From contig NZ_FNLC01000002.1 of assembly GCF_900104065.1 (NCBI RefSeq), positions 726,995 through 790,994 on the forward strand: a stretch of DNA of 64,000 bases, read 5' to 3'. The position numbers were made by a program, and so were the translations under genes. Positions 1 to 9,255 of the stretch are shown here, one piece after another. Under the pieces are notes generated by a model that saw nothing but the letters and a program-made list of their open reading frames with translations, did no database searches and was not told the DNA's origin. The DNA is from Natronobacterium texcoconense. Lineage in GTDB: Archaea > Halobacteriota > Halobacteria > Halobacteriales > Natrialbaceae. Each line of letters begins with the position of its first letter. The stretch's first letter is position 1.

Positions 1-546
1 TCGACAGTCGTCGCCCTCGACCCTGACCGCACCGCCAGTCGCCGAACAGAACGTGTCCGCGCGGGACGCCTGCCCGTCCTGAACTTCGTACTCGGTCCGG
101 TAGGCTCGTTCCGCGAGTTCGTCCGTCTCGAGCGTGACGCCGAGCTCCCTGGCAGCAGCGTCGATAGCGGCGACGACGACCGCTGCCGAGGAGCCGATCC
201 CGGCACCGAGCGGAATGTCGCTCTCGATGGTCACGTCGAATCCGACGTCGTCCTCGCCCGTTACGTCCCGGACCTGTTCGATCGCACCGTCGACGTACCC
301 CATCGCCGCGCTGACCAGCGATTCGGAGGCATCGATGTCCGGGTGTCCGTCCGTCGGCCCGCCGTACTCGACCGTGAAGCCGTCGAGACTGAGATCCTCG
401 GCGTGGACCCGGAGCTTGCTGTCGTCGCGCTTCTCGACGCCGACCCGCGCCCGTAACTCGATAGCACACGGGACGGCAGGTTCGCCGTAGACCACTGCAT
501 GTTCCCCGAAGAGATAGACCTTGCCGGGGGCACTCGAAACTGCCAT
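1..546 (-). CDS. mvk: Mevalonate kinase, N-terminal part (cut by window edge)
   Basis: Phosphorylates mevalonate in the archaeal isoprenoid (ether-lipid) pathway in the cytosol. The 182 visible residues start MAVSSAPGKVYLFGEHAVVYG, with the GHMP-kinase N-terminal signature and then the glycine-rich ATP-binding loop IPLGAGIGSSAAV near residue 110. The C-terminal half, expected at about 320-330 residues in total, lies outside the window. The start is the first ATG of the frame; no in-frame upstream alternative is better. It is the last visible gene of the rps2-eno-rpoK-rps9 gene order, although thiR sits between it and rps2 on the other strand, so it may have its own promoter. HMG-CoA synthase of the same pathway is at 36242-37579. 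Confidence 0.93.
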   Translation of the reverse strand, partial: MAVSSAPGKVYLFGEHAVVYGEPAVPCAIELRARVGVEKRDDSKLRVHAEDLSLDGFTVEYGGPTDGHPDIDASESLVSAAMGYVDGAIEQVRDVTGEDDVGFDVTIESDIPLGAGIGSSAAVVVAAIDAAARELGVTLETDELAERAYRTEYEVQDGQASRADTFCSATGGAVRVEGDDCR

Positions 547-634
547 AGGCGGCCGTTCGCACGACGACGGTTAATAGCTATCCTCTCGAGTCGGCCGCGT
601 GTAGTTTAAGCCACCACCGTTCGAACGCGAACCC

Positions 635-1621
635 ATGTCTCTGGTCTTGCCGAGCGAACTCGTCGTCGATCGGTTTCTCCCGACGGTGCGTGCGATGATC
701 GCGCGGCGCCTCGCCGATCGCGGTATGACCCAACAGGAGATCGCGACCGAACTCGGCGTCACCCAGGCCGCCGTCAGCAAGTACCTGAGCGGCGACGGCG
801 GCGGAGACGACCGGTTTCGCAACCACTCCGAAACGGTCGCGACCGTCGACCGGATCGCCGACGGCCTCGCGAGCGACGAGATGGACGGCTACGACGCGCT
901 CGCGGAACTACTCGCACTCGTCCGCAGCCTCGAGGACCGTGGCCCAATCTGTGAGATTCACGAAGAAGAGATGCCCGAACTCGAGGGACTGGGCTGTGAT
1001 CTCTGCGTCCGGGGCCTCGACCCCGACGTCAGAGTCGAGCGCGACGTCCTCGCGAACGTCCGGACCGCCGCGCGGACGCTCGCGTCGATCCCCCGGATGA
1101 CCGACTACGTCCCCAACGTCGGCACCAACGTCGGGATGGCACTGCCCGACGCCGAGAACGTGACCGACGTCGCTGCCGTCCCCGGACGCATCTACGCCAT
1201 GGGCGGACGGATCGAAATCCCGGCAAACCCCGAATTCGGCGCGTCACAGCACGTTGCAACCGCCGTCCTCGCCGCCAACGCCGTCGATCCGGACGTACGA
1301 GGCGCGATCAACGTCGCAACCGACGACCGACTTCTCGAGCGAGCAGCCGAACTCGGGTTCGAACCGCTCGAGTTCGACGCCGACTACGACGACCGCGGTC
1401 GGCACCTCCGGGAGCGGTTCGCCGACCACGGCGGAGTCCCGCCCGTCGCCTACCACCAGGGTGCGTTCGGCATCGAGCCCGTCACCTACGTCTTCGGGCG
1501 GACGGCACAGGAGGCAGCCGAACTACTCGAGGGACTGGTCACTGCAGCCGGTATCGACGACGTCCGGCTAGAACCCGACGAGTATCCGATACGGGATCCC
1601 GAGCGCGAAAATAGCGATTAG
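635..1621 (+). CDS. HTH-ThiN protein, ThiR-like thiamine regulator
   Basis: 328 aa. Residues about 28-55 form a helix-turn-helix (MTQQEIATELGVTQAAVSKY). A cysteine cluster follows (CEIHEEEM...CDLC, about residues 108-130). The C-terminal 170 residues, containing NVGTNVGMALPDAENVTDVAAVPGRI in two conserved blocks, match the ThiN thiamine-phosphate synthase domain. Known in this family: ThiN fused to ThiD is an enzyme, while ThiN fused to HTH (ThiR) is a thiamine-phosphate-sensing repressor in archaea. The HTH and lack of ThiD favour the regulator here. The start ATG is the first in frame and closely follows the AT-richer stretch near 605-615. The gene is divergent from mvk. Confidence 0.82.
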   Translation: MSLVLPSELVVDRFLPTVRAMIARRLADRGMTQQEIATELGVTQAAVSKYLSGDGGGDDRFRNHSETVATVDRIADGLASDEMDGYDALAELLALVRSLEDRGPICEIHEEEMPELEGLGCDLCVRGLDPDVRVERDVLANVRTAARTLASIPRMTDYVPNVGTNVGMALPDAENVTDVAAVPGRIYAMGGRIEIPANPEFGASQHVATAVLAANAVDPDVRGAINVATDDRLLERAAELGFEPLEFDADYDDRGRHLRERFADHGGVPPVAYHQGAFGIEPVTYVFGRTAQEAAELLEGLVTAAGIDDVRLEPDEYPIRDPERENSD

Positions 1622-1690
1622 CGCGACCGCCGCGAACACGACTACCGGCGGAATCTTCTCTTCCTCGAACTCGAACACCTTGTCGATCAT
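1568..1690 (-). CDS. Small single-pass membrane protein, 40 aa
   Basis: A 40-codon frame from ATG (1690) to TAG, convergent with and overlapping the last 54 nt of the ThiN gene. The product begins MIDKVFEFEEEKIPPVVV with a charged, acidic start, then about 18 hydrophobic residues (VVVFAAVALIAIFALGIP) and a short tail ending RILVGF. This is a plausible one-helix membrane protein with no recognisable domain. It lies 130 nt downstream of rps2 in the same direction, so it could be the distal gene of the ribosomal operon. Function unknown. The clean amphipathic-then-hydrophobic layout is the main support; it is too short to be certain without homologues. Confidence 0.55.
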   Translation of the reverse strand: MIDKVFEFEEEKIPPVVVFAAVALIAIFALGIPYRILVGF

Positions 1691-1822
1691 ACCGGACGGT
1701 TACGACGGAACGCAGGTAACTCCTTCGTCCTGGCGAGTACACGAAACCGATCTCGAAAGCCACGGCTACACGTACCGGTCGAGACGTCACAGGAGAGAAC
1801 GGAAAACGAACAGTTCTGGAAC

Positions 1823-2620
1823 TTAGACGCCGCTCTCGAAGTCCTCGAGCGAGTAGGACGGCTCGGCACCGCGGCGGTCGAGGACCTCGTTTGCGAGCAG
1901 CCAGTAAACGACCGAGAGGGCCTTGCGACCCTTGTTGTTGGTCGGGACGACCAGGTCGACGTTGCTGACCTGGTTGTTCGAGTCACACATCGCGATAACC
2001 GGGATACCCACCGTGATGGCCTCCTTGACGGCCTGGGCGTCGCCGATCGGGTCCGTGACGACGACCACGTCGGGTTCGATGTAGCCGTCGTACTTGGGGT
2101 TCGTCAGCGTGCCCGGGATGAATCGACCCGTGCGTGCTCGAGCGCCGACCGCTTCCGCGAACTTCTCGGCCGGGAAGCGACCGTACTGGCGACTCGAGGT
2201 GACCAGGATCTGTTCGGGGGAGTAGTTGGCGAGGAAGTCCGCGGCCGTACGGATGCGGCCGTCGGTCTTCGAGACGTCCAGTACGTAGAGACCGTCGGTT
2301 CGGACGCGGTGGATGAACCGCTCCATGTCCTTGGTCTTCTGCTGGGTCCCGATGTGGACACCGGCGCCGAGGTAGTCCTCGACGGGGATCAGCAGGTCGG
2401 CTTCCTCGTCGGACATCACGTCGTCGTCGAGGGCCGGGCCTGCCTCTTCCTCGGGTTCTTCTGCCTCGGCGTCGGCCTCGTCGGCCTCGGCGTCGGCGGT
2501 CTGTTCCGCTGGCTCGACGTCGTCCTGATCGGCGGCGGGGCCGGTTCCTTCGGCCGGCTCCTCGTCGATCTCTTCTTCGGCGGCGTCGAGCCCTTCCTGA
2601 GATGCGTTGTCGTCTGTCAT
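1823..2620 (-). CDS. rps2: 30S ribosomal protein S2
   Basis: 265 aa. The archaeal S2/SA core starts at about residue 70 ([20 protein letters not shown]) and holds the characteristic [19 protein letters not shown] and [12 protein letters not shown] segments. It is preceded by a roughly 65-residue acidic extension rich in E, D and A, as is usual for halophile S2. The chosen ATG overlaps the enolase stop codon as ATGA; the frame stays open much further upstream, but that part is the shadow of enolase. Small-subunit assembly protein, the last ribosomal gene of the tRNA-Leu operon. Confidence 0.96.
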   Translation of the reverse strand: MTDDNASQEGLDAAEEEIDEEPAEGTGPAADQDDVEPAEQTADAEADEADAEAEEPEEEAGPALDDDVMSDEEADLLIPVEDYLGAGVHIGTQQKTKDMERFIHRVRTDGLYVLDVSKTDGRIRTAADFLANYSPEQILVTSSRQYGRFPAEKFAEAVGARARTGRFIPGTLTNPKYDGYIEPDVVVVTDPIGDAQAVKEAITVGIPVIAMCDSNNQVSNVDLVVPTNNKGRKALSVVYWLLANEVLDRRGAEPSYSLEDFESGV

Positions 2621-3822
2621 GTCGCGTCGTCTGCGATTCTGATGAGCTCGTTGAGCTTTGCGGTTCGCTCGCCGCCGACGGCACCCGTCTTGATGAAGGG
2701 TGCGTCGGTCGCGACGGCGAGGTGTGCGATAGTCGTGTCCTCGGTCTCGCCCGAACGGTGGGAGACGACCGAGTCGTAGCCGTTTGCGGTCGCGAGTTCG
2801 ATCGCGTCGAAGGCGTCGGTTAGCGTCCCGATCTGGTTTGGCTTGATCAGGATGCTGTTTGCCGCGCCCTGGTCGATCCCCTCGTGGAGCCGATCCGTGT
2901 TCGTGACGAACAGGTCGTCGCCACAGATCAGCGTCTCGTCGCCGACCTCGTCGGTGAGTTCGGCGAACGCGTCGTAGTCGTCCTCGTCGAGCGGATCCTC
3001 GACGTAGACCAGATCGTACTCGTCGACGAGTTCGGCGATGTAGGCGATCTGTTCGTCCGTGTCGCGGCTCTCGTCGCTGTACTCGTAGGTCTCCGAGTCG
3101 GAATCGTACAGCTCCGCGCCGGCGACGTCGAGTCCGAGTCCGATCTCGAATCCAACGTCGTCTTCGACCAGCGAGACCGCTTCGTCGACGATCTCGAACG
3201 CTTCCGCGTCGTCGATCGACGGCGCCCACGCGCCTTCATCGCCCTTACCGCAGGCGATTCCGCGTTCCTCGAGGAGGTCCGCGACGGCCTCGTGGACGGC
3301 GGCGTTGGCGAAGACTGCGTCTTCGACGCTCGGTGCGCCGACCGGCGCAGCCAGAAACTCCTGGATGTCGGTCGCGTCGGCGGCGTGTTCGCCGCCACCG
3401 ACGACGTTGCCGAGCGGGACCGGGAAGTTCTGGCCGCGGAAGGTGCCACCGAGGTGCTGGAACAGCGGCGCGCCGAGCACGTCGGCACCGGCTTTCGCGG
3501 CGGCCATCGAGATCGCGACCGCGCTGTTGGCACCGATCTCCGAGAAGTCGTCGGTCCCATCGGCCGCGTGCAGGATGGCGTCGACTTCGCGCTGGTTACC
3601 GGCGTACGCCTCGCCGACGAGACGCGGGACTGCGTGTTCGCGGGCCGCTGCAATCGCTTCGGACGGTGGCCGTTCGACGGCCTCGTACTCGCCCGTACTG
3701 GCACCGCTCGGTGCTGCCGCACGGCCGAAGCCACCGCTCTCGGTGAGTACGTCGGCCTCGACCGTCGGGTTGCCACGCGAGTCGAGCGTTCGGCGGAGCC
3801 GAACGTCGGTAATCAGCGTCAT
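2617..3822 (-). CDS. eno: Enolase (phosphopyruvate hydratase)
   Basis: 401 aa. Interconverts 2-phosphoglycerate and phosphoenolpyruvate in the cytosol. It begins [25 protein letters not shown], the standard enolase N-terminus, and has the loop [11 protein letters not shown]. The catalytic barrel carries the Mg ligands in [14 protein letters not shown] and CGDDLFVTN, and the C-terminal lysine and SHRSGETED motifs. The length is slightly below the bacterial 430 but usual for haloarchaea. ATGA overlaps on both sides (with rpoK upstream and rps2 downstream) show tight translational coupling in the S9-type operon, a long-known haloarchaeal gene order. Confidence 0.97.
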   Translation of the reverse strand: MTLITDVRLRRTLDSRGNPTVEADVLTESGGFGRAAAPSGASTGEYEAVERPPSEAIAAAREHAVPRLVGEAYAGNQREVDAILHAADGTDDFSEIGANSAVAISMAAAKAGADVLGAPLFQHLGGTFRGQNFPVPLGNVVGGGEHAADATDIQEFLAAPVGAPSVEDAVFANAAVHEAVADLLEERGIACGKGDEGAWAPSIDDAEAFEIVDEAVSLVEDDVGFEIGLGLDVAGAELYDSDSETYEYSDESRDTDEQIAYIAELVDEYDLVYVEDPLDEDDYDAFAELTDEVGDETLICGDDLFVTNTDRLHEGIDQGAANSILIKPNQIGTLTDAFDAIELATANGYDSVVSHRSGETEDTTIAHLAVATDAPFIKTGAVGGERTAKLNELIRIADDAT

Positions 3823-4004
3823 TTTCGATCCTTCCCTCGCTTGACCGTAAAGGGCAACACGCCAGCGTCGTACTCTTCGGCAGCGATCAGGATCGGTTCG
3901 GCCTGATCCGTCTCGATCAACACCGGTGCCCCGTACGATACCTGCAGCGCTCGCGCGCCGAGGATGCGGGCTTTCTCGTATCGGTTGTGACGTTGCTGTT
4001 GCAT
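3819..4004 (-). CDS. rpoK: RNA polymerase subunit K (Rpb6/omega)
   Basis: 61 aa. Small assembly subunit of archaeal RNA polymerase. It shows the Rpb6 core [21 protein letters not shown], followed by a basic end (VKRGKDRK). It overlaps eno by 4 nt (ATGA) and lies 1 nt after rpoN, so all three are in one transcript. No tRNA gene is found between rpoK and eno. Confidence 0.95.
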   Translation of the reverse strand: MQQQRHNRYEKARILGARALQVSYGAPVLIETDQAEPILIAAEEYDAGVLPFTVKRGKDRK

Positions 4005-4005
4005 G

Positions 4006-4200
4006 TTACTGGTACGGAGAGACGACGTCGACGAGGTCGGTGTGACTCACGAGCATGCGCCGACAGCAGTAGCGGTCGACGCCGAGGTCGTCGAGCACTT
4101 CCTGGGGATCTTCGTCGCCTTCGTTCGCCCGCTCGTCGAACTCCTCCCAGTGCTCGCCGACGACGCTGCCACAGGTGAAACACCGAACCGGTACCATCAT
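4006..4200 (-). CDS. rpoN: RNA polymerase subunit N (Rpb10)
   Basis: 64 aa. Zinc-binding subunit of archaeal RNA polymerase. It has the near-invariant start [15 protein letters not shown] (CxxC, residues 7-10) and the CCRRM pair that completes the zinc site near residue 45. A double ATG leaves residue 1 or 2 as the start. Located between rps9 and rpoK in the operon, 12 nt after rps9. Confidence 0.96.
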   Translation of the reverse strand: MMVPVRCFTCGSVVGEHWEEFDERANEGDEDPQEVLDDLGVDRYCCRRMLVSHTDLVDVVSPYQ

Positions 4201-4212
4201 GAGTTGATCACC

Positions 4213-4611
4213 TTAACGGTAGGACTTCTGGTAGCGAGCCCGAGCGCCCGGGCCGCCCCACTTCTTTGGTTCGGACTGACGAACGTCGTTGACCAGCAGC
4301 GACCGGTCGAACTCCATGAACGCATCGCGGAGTTCGGCGTCGTTCGTGTGCTGGACGATACCGCGAGCGATGGCGGTACGGACGGCGTCTGCCTGTCCGC
4401 TAATTCCGCCACCCTCGACGTCGACGTCGATGTCCATCTCGCTGCGCAGCTCCTCGCCCACGATGCGGAACGGCTCGAGCATCTTGAGCCGCGACATCTC
4501 GGGCTCGACGAGCTCGACGGGCTTGGAGTTAACTCGTACGCGGCCCTCTCCCTCGCGCACGGTGGCGCGAGCGACGGCCGTCTTTTTCTTGCCACTCGTG
4601 TTGGTTACCAT
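4213..4611 (-). CDS. rps9: 30S ribosomal protein S9
   Basis: 132 aa. Small-subunit protein whose basic C-terminal tail reaches the P-site tRNA. The sequence shows [16 protein letters not shown] at the start, [19 protein letters not shown] in the middle, and the typical end [13 protein letters not shown]. The start overlaps the rpl13 stop by 7 nt. Same operon as L13 and L18e. Confidence 0.97.
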   Translation of the reverse strand: MVTNTSGKKKTAVARATVREGEGRVRVNSKPVELVEPEMSRLKMLEPFRIVGEELRSEMDIDVDVEGGGISGQADAVRTAIARGIVQHTNDAELRDAFMEFDRSLLVNDVRQSEPKKWGGPGARARYQKSYR

Positions 4612-5048
4612 GTGACGTTAGCACCCAGTTGGTCGGAGACTTCGCCCAGTTGGACGAAGCGAATGTTCGAAAGCCGATCCAGCGACGTATCCTCGAGGAC
4701 TTCCGCCTCCTGTTCGTCCTCGTAGGGGTTGCCGACGTAGACGCGGACGTTCTCGAGTGCTTCGCGACCGCGGGGCTTCTTGTACGGAAGCATGCCACGG
4801 ACGGAGCGCTTGAAGATCGTATCCGGTCGCTTCGGGTAGTACGGCCCGCTGTCGGAACCGAGCTGGAGACGCTTCCGGTACGTCTGGAAGACGTCTTCCT
4901 TGCTACCGGTGATGACTGCGTCTTCGGCGTTGACGATGGCGACGCGCTCGCCGTCGAGCGCACGCTGTGCGACCTGGCTCGCGACGCGACCGAGAATACA
5001 GTCTCGGGCGTCGACGACGACGTCTGCGTCGAACTCTGCGATACTCAT
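4605..5048 (-). CDS. rpl13: 50S ribosomal protein L13
   Basis: 147 aa. Large-subunit assembly protein. The archaeal L13 pattern is clear: [21 protein letters not shown], then [22 protein letters not shown], and [21 protein letters not shown]. It overlaps the end of rpl18e by 4 nt and the start of rps9 by 7 nt, so translation of the three is probably coupled. Confidence 0.97.
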   Translation of the reverse strand: MSIAEFDADVVVDARDCILGRVASQVAQRALDGERVAIVNAEDAVITGSKEDVFQTYRKRLQLGSDSGPYYPKRPDTIFKRSVRGMLPYKKPRGREALENVRVYVGNPYEDEQEAEVLEDTSLDRLSNIRFVQLGEVSDQLGANVTW

Positions 5049-5398
5049 CGAATCACCCGTACGTCGGATCCATCGGGGTTCTCTTCGAGCACCTGCTCGA
5101 GCGGTACTGGGTCACCGACCTGGTCGATCTTCGTCTCTGCGGACGAAGAGAAATCGACTGCAGCGACGGTGACGTTCTTCTGTAGTGCGCCGGATCCCAG
5201 CACCTTGCCGGGAACGACGACGGTCTCTTCTTCGCGTGCGTATCGCTCGATCTGTCCCAGGTTCACCTCAGCGTGAGTGCGCCGGGGCTTCTCGAGACGA
5301 TCCGCAACGTCTCGCCAGACGTCGGCGTCCGTCTCGCGGGACGTCGACTTCAGGTCGGCGATGAGATCGTTAAGTCTCGGGTTAGTCTTGCTACTCAT
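5045..5398 (-). CDS. rpl18e: 50S ribosomal protein L18e
   Basis: 117 aa from [16 protein letters not shown], which is the expected L18e start. An ATG seven codons upstream (5419) would add MQIWRQP and is not conserved-looking. The L18e/L15 fold residues [21 protein letters not shown] are present. First protein gene after tRNA-Leu in this operon; 90 nt separate them, consistent with tRNA processing from a common transcript. Confidence 0.94.
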   Translation of the reverse strand: MSSKTNPRLNDLIADLKSTSRETDADVWRDVADRLEKPRRTHAEVNLGQIERYAREEETVVVPGKVLGSGALQKNVTVAAVDFSSSAETKIDQVGDPVPLEQVLEENPDGSDVRVIR

Positions 5399-5488
5399 TG
5401 GTTGCCTCCAAATCTGCAATCGACCGGCGACGGAGCGTCACCGGTCGTGGTCGTTGTACTGACCGTGGAATCAATTCGAGAGAAGTGA

Positions 5489-5573
5489 TGCAGGGAGCAG
5501 GATTTGAACCTGCGGACTCCTACGAGACAGCGCCCTGAACGCTGCGCCGTTGGCCAGACTTGGCTATCCCTGC
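5489..5573 (-). tRNA. tRNA-Leu (anticodon CAG)
   Basis: 85-nt class II tRNA. The acceptor stem GCAGGGA pairs with TCCCTGC, with discriminator A at 5489. The anticodon stem AGCG/CGCT encloses the loop TTCAGGG, so the anticodon is CAG (reads CUG). There is a long variable arm, and the T arm has GGTTCAAATCC. No CCA is encoded and no intron is seen. It heads the rpl18e-rpl13-rps9-rpoN-rpoK-eno-rps2 operon, as known for the halobacterial S9 operon. Confidence 0.96.
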
Positions 5574-5598
5574 TTGCACTTCTGTCTACCCGCCGCCC

Positions 5599-5616
5599 CT
5601 TCAAACCCCTTTCGAT
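5599..5616 (-). promoter_or_regulatory. Candidate promoter of the tRNA-Leu/S9 operon
   Basis: On the minus strand the sequence reads a purine-rich BRE-like CGAAAGGG followed by TTTGAAG, centred about 30 nt upstream of the tRNA-Leu 5' end at 5573. The position fits a haloarchaeal TATA/BRE pair for direct tRNA transcription. The box is not a strong consensus. Confidence 0.4.
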
Positions 5617-5745
5617 TCCATCGGACGAAACCGAGCCGCGAGACGCGAACGCGTCAGCCTCGTAGCACACGGCACTGACGGCTCTCCGTGCGTCCTCGCG
5701 CTCGATTTCGTCGGATTCGGGTCGGGGGCGTGGGTTCATACTAGT

Positions 5746-6495
5746 CTATAGCTGTACTGCTTCTTCGAGTTCGGTCGCGCGCGTCTCGATCGTGTCCGCG
5801 GCACGCGTGACCAGCTCTTCGACGGGGAACGAGCCGTCCGTCTCCACGCGGAAGACGAAGGCGTTCGGGACGTCCTCGACCTCGACCTCTTTACCGGGAT
5901 ATCGGTTCGAGAGGTCGTGATCGAACTCGCTCGTCGGAACGAGCTCTCCGTCGTCCTCGATTACGCCACGGACGATCCGGCTTTCTTCCTCCTCGAACTC
6001 CGGTACGTCGCCTTTCACCTCCACGCGCTGGAGGTGTCGGTAGCCGACGGCCACACCGCCCTGGTGTTTGGCGTGTTCCTTGCCGCGATCGAGCATTGCC
6101 TCGGCTTCGGCTTCCAGGCGCTGGCCGTCCTTGAGTTCGATGATCGGGACGTTCTCGTCCGCTGGCTCGACGAGCTCGTCGCTCGTCTCGAGATCGCCGG
6201 AGTAGGCGGTGGCTGGTCCTTCGACGTCGATCGAGAGCGTGACGGTGTCGTCCTCGCCGAACTCGCCTTCCGGTGGGGTCGTCAGCGGGACGAGCCCCAG
6301 TCGAAGTGCGAGTTGTTCGTCGAACATGACCGACGAGTTCTCGATGAACCGAACGGTATCGATCGCCATCGTGGGCACGTCGGCGAGCATCGCGCGACGA
6401 ATCCCGTTGGCGAACGCGGGCGTAACGCCGCGAACGAGAAACCGCGCGTCTCGGTCGTCGCGTTCGACGAACTCGACGTCGTACTCCTCAGTCAT
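5746..6495 (-). CDS. rpoD: RNA polymerase subunit D (Rpb3/alpha-like)
   Basis: 249 aa. Assembly platform subunit of archaeal RNA polymerase that pairs with RpoL. It shows the alpha-motif region [22 protein letters not shown] near residue 30 and the C-terminal alpha dimerisation segment. No cysteine-rich ferredoxin-like insert is present, as expected for haloarchaea. It ends the rps13-rps4-rps11 operon, 3 nt after rps11. The DNA between it and tRNA-Leu (5574-5745) has no gene. Confidence 0.96.
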   Translation of the reverse strand: MTEEYDVEFVERDDRDARFLVRGVTPAFANGIRRAMLADVPTMAIDTVRFIENSSVMFDEQLALRLGLVPLTTPPEGEFGEDDTVTLSIDVEGPATAYSGDLETSDELVEPADENVPIIELKDGQRLEAEAEAMLDRGKEHAKHQGGVAVGYRHLQRVEVKGDVPEFEEEESRIVRGVIEDDGELVPTSEFDHDLSNRYPGKEVEVEDVPNAFVFRVETDGSFPVEELVTRAADTIETRATELEEAVQL

Positions 6496-6498
6496 GGT

Positions 6499-6888
6499 CT
6501 AGTAGCCGCCCTTGCCTTTGGGAGCGCGCGATCCGTCGTGTGGGATCGGCGTGACGTCCTCGATTCGTCCGATCTCGATACCGGAGCGAGCGAGCGCACG
6601 GATCGTCGCCTGTGCGCCCGGACCGGGGGACTTCTGGAGGTTTCCGCCGGGGCCACGGACTCGTACGTGGAGTCCGGTGATGCCTGCGGCCTTGACCTCT
6701 TCGGCGACGGATTCGGCCATCTGCATCGCAGCGTACGGCGATGCTTCGTCGCGGTTCTGCTTGACCGCCGTTCCACCGCTGGACTTGGCGATCGTCTCCG
6801 CGCCCGTGAGGTCCGTCACGGTCATGATGGTGTTGTTGAACGATGCGTGCACGTGGGCGATGCCCCACTTTTCGTCGTCCTGGCTCAT
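6499..6888 (-). CDS. rps11: 30S ribosomal protein S11
   Basis: 129 aa. Platform protein of the small subunit. Diagnostic segments: [20 protein letters not shown] at the N-terminus, [20 protein letters not shown] in the middle, and the end [21 protein letters not shown]. Adjacent genes are rps4 (3 nt upstream) and rpoD (3 nt downstream), the standard archaeal alpha-operon order. Confidence 0.98.
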   Translation of the reverse strand: MSQDDEKWGIAHVHASFNNTIMTVTDLTGAETIAKSSGGTAVKQNRDEASPYAAMQMAESVAEEVKAAGITGLHVRVRGPGGNLQKSPGPGAQATIRALARSGIEIGRIEDVTPIPHDGSRAPKGKGGY

Positions 6889-6891
6889 GGT

Positions 6892-7413
6892 TTACTGACC
6901 CTCCGCGCGTTCCGGGTGAAGCTCGTCCGCGAGCGGGCTGTTCTCGTCGAACTCGACGAGGTTCTCCTCGTCGACGTCGACGACGTAGGATGGCACCTGG
7001 TGGCGCTGGCCACCGACCACGATGTGACCGTGCGTGATGAACTGGCGAGCCTGCTCGGGCGTGTTCGCGAATCCCTTGCGGTAAACGACCGTCTGGAGTC
7101 GGCGTTCGAGGACGTCTTCGACCTCGAGGCCGAGGACGTCGCCGAGTTCGTCGGCTTCGTCGAGGATGCCGACGCGCTTGAGTCGTCCGAGGAACTCCTC
7201 GGAGCGGCGGGCGACGACTTCGTCGCCCTGGGCCTGGCCGAGCAGTTCCCGTGCCTCGCGCCGGTAGGAACGAAGCTGAGACTGGGCACGCCAGAGCTCC
7301 TCTTTGTTCTTGAGGCCGTAGCGGTCACTCAGGGAGTGTTCGGTGGCGATGCGTTCACCCTGGTAGGGGTGATTCGGCGTCTCGTACTGTTTGGTGTCGG
7401 TTCCGAGTGGCAT
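6892..7413 (-). CDS. rps4: 30S ribosomal protein S4
   Basis: 173 aa. Primary 16S-rRNA-binding protein that nucleates small-subunit assembly. The S4 RNA-binding domain is visible in [20 protein letters not shown] followed by [19 protein letters not shown]. The N-terminus is [20 protein letters not shown], typical of the archaeal/eukaryotic S4/S9e group. It lies 2 nt after rps13 and 3 nt before rps11. Confidence 0.97.
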   Translation of the reverse strand: MPLGTDTKQYETPNHPYQGERIATEHSLSDRYGLKNKEELWRAQSQLRSYRREARELLGQAQGDEVVARRSEEFLGRLKRVGILDEADELGDVLGLEVEDVLERRLQTVVYRKGFANTPEQARQFITHGHIVVGGQRHQVPSYVVDVDEENLVEFDENSPLADELHPERAEGQ

Positions 7414-7415
7414 CG

Positions 7416-7937
7416 TTATTCACCCTCCCCTTCGTCGTCGCCTTCTTCGGCAGCCTCTTCGCGGATCTCTTCGACGTTGACTCCGATGGTGCCCTCCGTA
7501 CGACCGGTGGACTTGGTTCGCTGACCGCGAACCTTCTGGCCGCGCTTGTGACGCACGCCCCTGTAGGAGTCGATCATCTTCATCCGGTTGATGTCGTGCT
7601 GACGAGTCAGCTGGAGATCGTTGCCGATCTCGTGGGTCGTTTCGCCGGTGTAGAAGTCCGACTGGCGGTTGTTGAGCCAGTCAGGAACTTCGTCGGCGTA
7701 GTTCTCTACGAGTTCGACGACCTCGTCGATGACGTCGTCGTCGAGTCGACCGAACGTCGCCGTTCGATCGACGCCCGCTTCGTCGGCGATGATTCGGGCG
7801 GTCCGTCGACCGACTCCGTTCATCTCCGACAGCGAGCGCTCGACCGACTTCGTCCCGTCGAGGTCGGTTTGACCGATACGGACGAAGTACTGAAGGTCTT
7901 CGTCCTCCTCTTGTTCTTGGGGTTCTTCTGCGCTCAT
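7416..7937 (-). CDS. rps13: 30S ribosomal protein S13
   Basis: 173 aa. Head protein of the small subunit contacting the intersubunit bridge. It has an acidic haloarchaeal N-terminus, then [20 protein letters not shown], the helix-hairpin-helix [16 protein letters not shown], and the basic [20 protein letters not shown]. The acidic C-terminal tail is a normal halophile feature. First protein gene of its operon, 73 nt after tRNA-Ser. Confidence 0.97.
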   Translation of the reverse strand: MSAEEPQEQEEDEDLQYFVRIGQTDLDGTKSVERSLSEMNGVGRRTARIIADEAGVDRTATFGRLDDDVIDEVVELVENYADEVPDWLNNRQSDFYTGETTHEIGNDLQLTRQHDINRMKMIDSYRGVRHKRGQKVRGQRTKSTGRTEGTIGVNVEEIREEAAEEGDDEGEGE

Positions 7938-8010
7938 GTGTCGTGTATCTGTGTCTGGTCTGCAGGCGTTGCAAAGTCGACTGGCGAAAGGCCAGTCTCG
8001 GTAAATCCGA

Positions 8011-8093
8011 CGTCGTGGCGGGGATTCGAACCCCGGAGGCTTGACGCCACATGGTTAGCAACCATGCGCCTTGGGCCGCTTGGCTACCACGAC
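8011..8093 (-). tRNA. tRNA-Ser (anticodon GCT)
   Basis: 83-nt class II tRNA. The acceptor GTCGTGG pairs with CCACGAC, with discriminator G at 8011. The anticodon stem CATGG/CCATG holds the loop TTGCTAA, giving anticodon GCT (codons AGC/AGU). The T arm contains GGTTCGAATCC. No CCA is encoded. It precedes rps13 in the same direction and is probably part of its transcript. Confidence 0.95.
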
Positions 8094-8179
8094 ACCGTTT
8101 CTGTCTGGTATCGTCGCCCTCTCGGACTCGGGGATCACTCCCCTACACGTATTGCACCCGAACGTACCCCGGTCGACTA

Positions 8180-8185
8180 CTTAAG
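8180..8185 (-). promoter_or_regulatory. CTTAAG box, candidate promoter of tRNA-Ser/rps13 operon
   Basis: GCTTAAGTAG on the minus strand, about 90 nt upstream of the tRNA-Ser 5' end, would give a 55-60 nt leader before the tRNA. The same CTTAAG core occurs 27 nt upstream of tRNA-Val (47814) and before the TFB gene (53931), which supports its use as a TATA-type element in this genome. Confidence 0.35.
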
Positions 8186-8284
8186 CGCAACGAAAGTCTC
8201 GGGCCGTCGGCGGGATATCCCATGCCAGCCACCAGCACGCCGACGAACCTACTAGTGGGCTGACTTTATTATGGCGGGGCTGCT

Positions 8285-8290
8285 GGAGGT
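8285..8290 (+). promoter_or_regulatory. Strong Shine-Dalgarno that sets the GTG start at 8296
   Basis: A perfect GGAGGT lies 5 nt upstream of GTG 8296, with a TTTATTA-like TATA box about 30 nt upstream of the codon (8264-8270). It is one of the few clear leadered starts in the window and decides the non-ATG start of the DUF4129 gene. Confidence 0.65.
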
Positions 8291-8295
8291 AACTA

Positions 8296-9255
8296 GTGCC
8301 CCGAGATCGACTCCCCTCCGTCGTTCGGCTGGCCGCCGCCATCGGCGGTATCGCCGCGATCGCTCTGGCCGCTGCGACCGTCGAATCGCCCGTCGAGTTC
8401 GGCGATTCGGGCGGTGCCGGCCCCGGCGACGGCGAGGGAGTCGGCGTCACCGACCAGCCACCCGGTTCCCAGCCAGCCGACCCTCTCGACGTGCCACCGT
8501 TTCTCGAGTACCTCATCTACGCCCTGCTGATTCTCGGCGCGATTATCGTGGTCTGGTATCTGCTTACCCACAGACGCGACGCCCTCCGCGTGATCGCGCT
8601 CTGTCTGTTCGTCGCCCTCGCCGTCTTCGCAATCGTCCAGTTGATGCCCGAGTTACCGCCGCCGGAAGGTGCCGTCGAAGAGCCAGTCGGGGGATTCGAC
8701 GGCGGCGACGGTGACGGGTTCGGAACCGGGAACGGCGATGCGGTCGCCGGCGAACCGCTGCTTGCGGTCCTCGCGCTCGTGACCGCGATCGTCGTCGGCG
8801 GACTCTTTCTCAGCCGTCACAGGGATTCGGAAGCGACTCCCGGCGAGACGCCGGCCGAACCCGACGACGGCGAGGACCGAGTCCCGGGTACCGCAGCCGT
8901 CGGCTCCGCTGCAGGTCGAGCAGCCGACCGGATCGAGGGCGGGACCGACGTCGACAACGAGATCTATCGCGCCTGGCGGGAGATGACCCGCCCGCTCGAG
9001 GTCGATCGGCCGGAGTCGAGCACGCCTCGCGAGTTCGCCGATGCTGCGATCGAGGCCGGCATCGACCGCGAGCACGTCGAAGAACTCACTCGTCTGTTCG
9101 AGGACGTCAGGTACGGCCACGAGGAAACGACGCCGGAGATGGAACGGCGGGCGACGACCGTCCTCCGGAAGATCGAATCGGTCTACACCGACGTCGACGA
9201 CGAGCCGACCGATTTCAGCGAGCCAGACGATAGCGGCTGGGGGGACAGTCGATGA
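8296..9255 (+). CDS. Membrane protein with C-terminal DUF4129 domain
   Basis: 319 aa, GTG start set by the GGAGGT at 8285. An N-terminal hydrophobic helix (about residues 9-28) is followed by a Gly/Asp-rich linker, membrane segments at about 72-92, 98-116 and 155-173, then a cytosolic acidic linker. The C-terminal part (IYRAWREMTRPLEV...STPREFADAAIEAG, about 225-310) matches the DUF4129 domain found beside transglutaminase, DUF58 and MoxR genes. The biochemical role is unknown; the family context suggests assembly or quality control of surface proteins. Its stop overlaps the DUF58 start (ATGA), so the two are co-translated. Confidence 0.85.
   Translation: MPRDRLPSVVRLAAAIGGIAAIALAAATVESPVEFGDSGGAGPGDGEGVGVTDQPPGSQPADPLDVPPFLEYLIYALLILGAIIVVWYLLTHRRDALRVIALCLFVALAVFAIVQLMPELPPPEGAVEEPVGGFDGGDGDGFGTGNGDAVAGEPLLAVLALVTAIVVGGLFLSRHRDSEATPGETPAEPDDGEDRVPGTAAVGSAAGRAADRIEGGTDVDNEIYRAWREMTRPLEVDRPESSTPREFADAAIEAGIDREHVEELTRLFEDVRYGHEETTPEMERRATTVLRKIESVYTDVDDEPTDFSEPDDSGWGDSR

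Noticed and set aside
3819-4004. A tRNA or leader between rpoK and enolase
   Set aside because: The genes overlap by 4 nt; there is no room for an RNA gene.
5917-7524. Long open frame (535 codons) on the plus strand across rpoD-rps11-rps4
   Set aside because: It is antisense to three certain ribosomal/polymerase genes; its composition (many V, L, R, D alternations) is the typical mirror of high-GC coding DNA.
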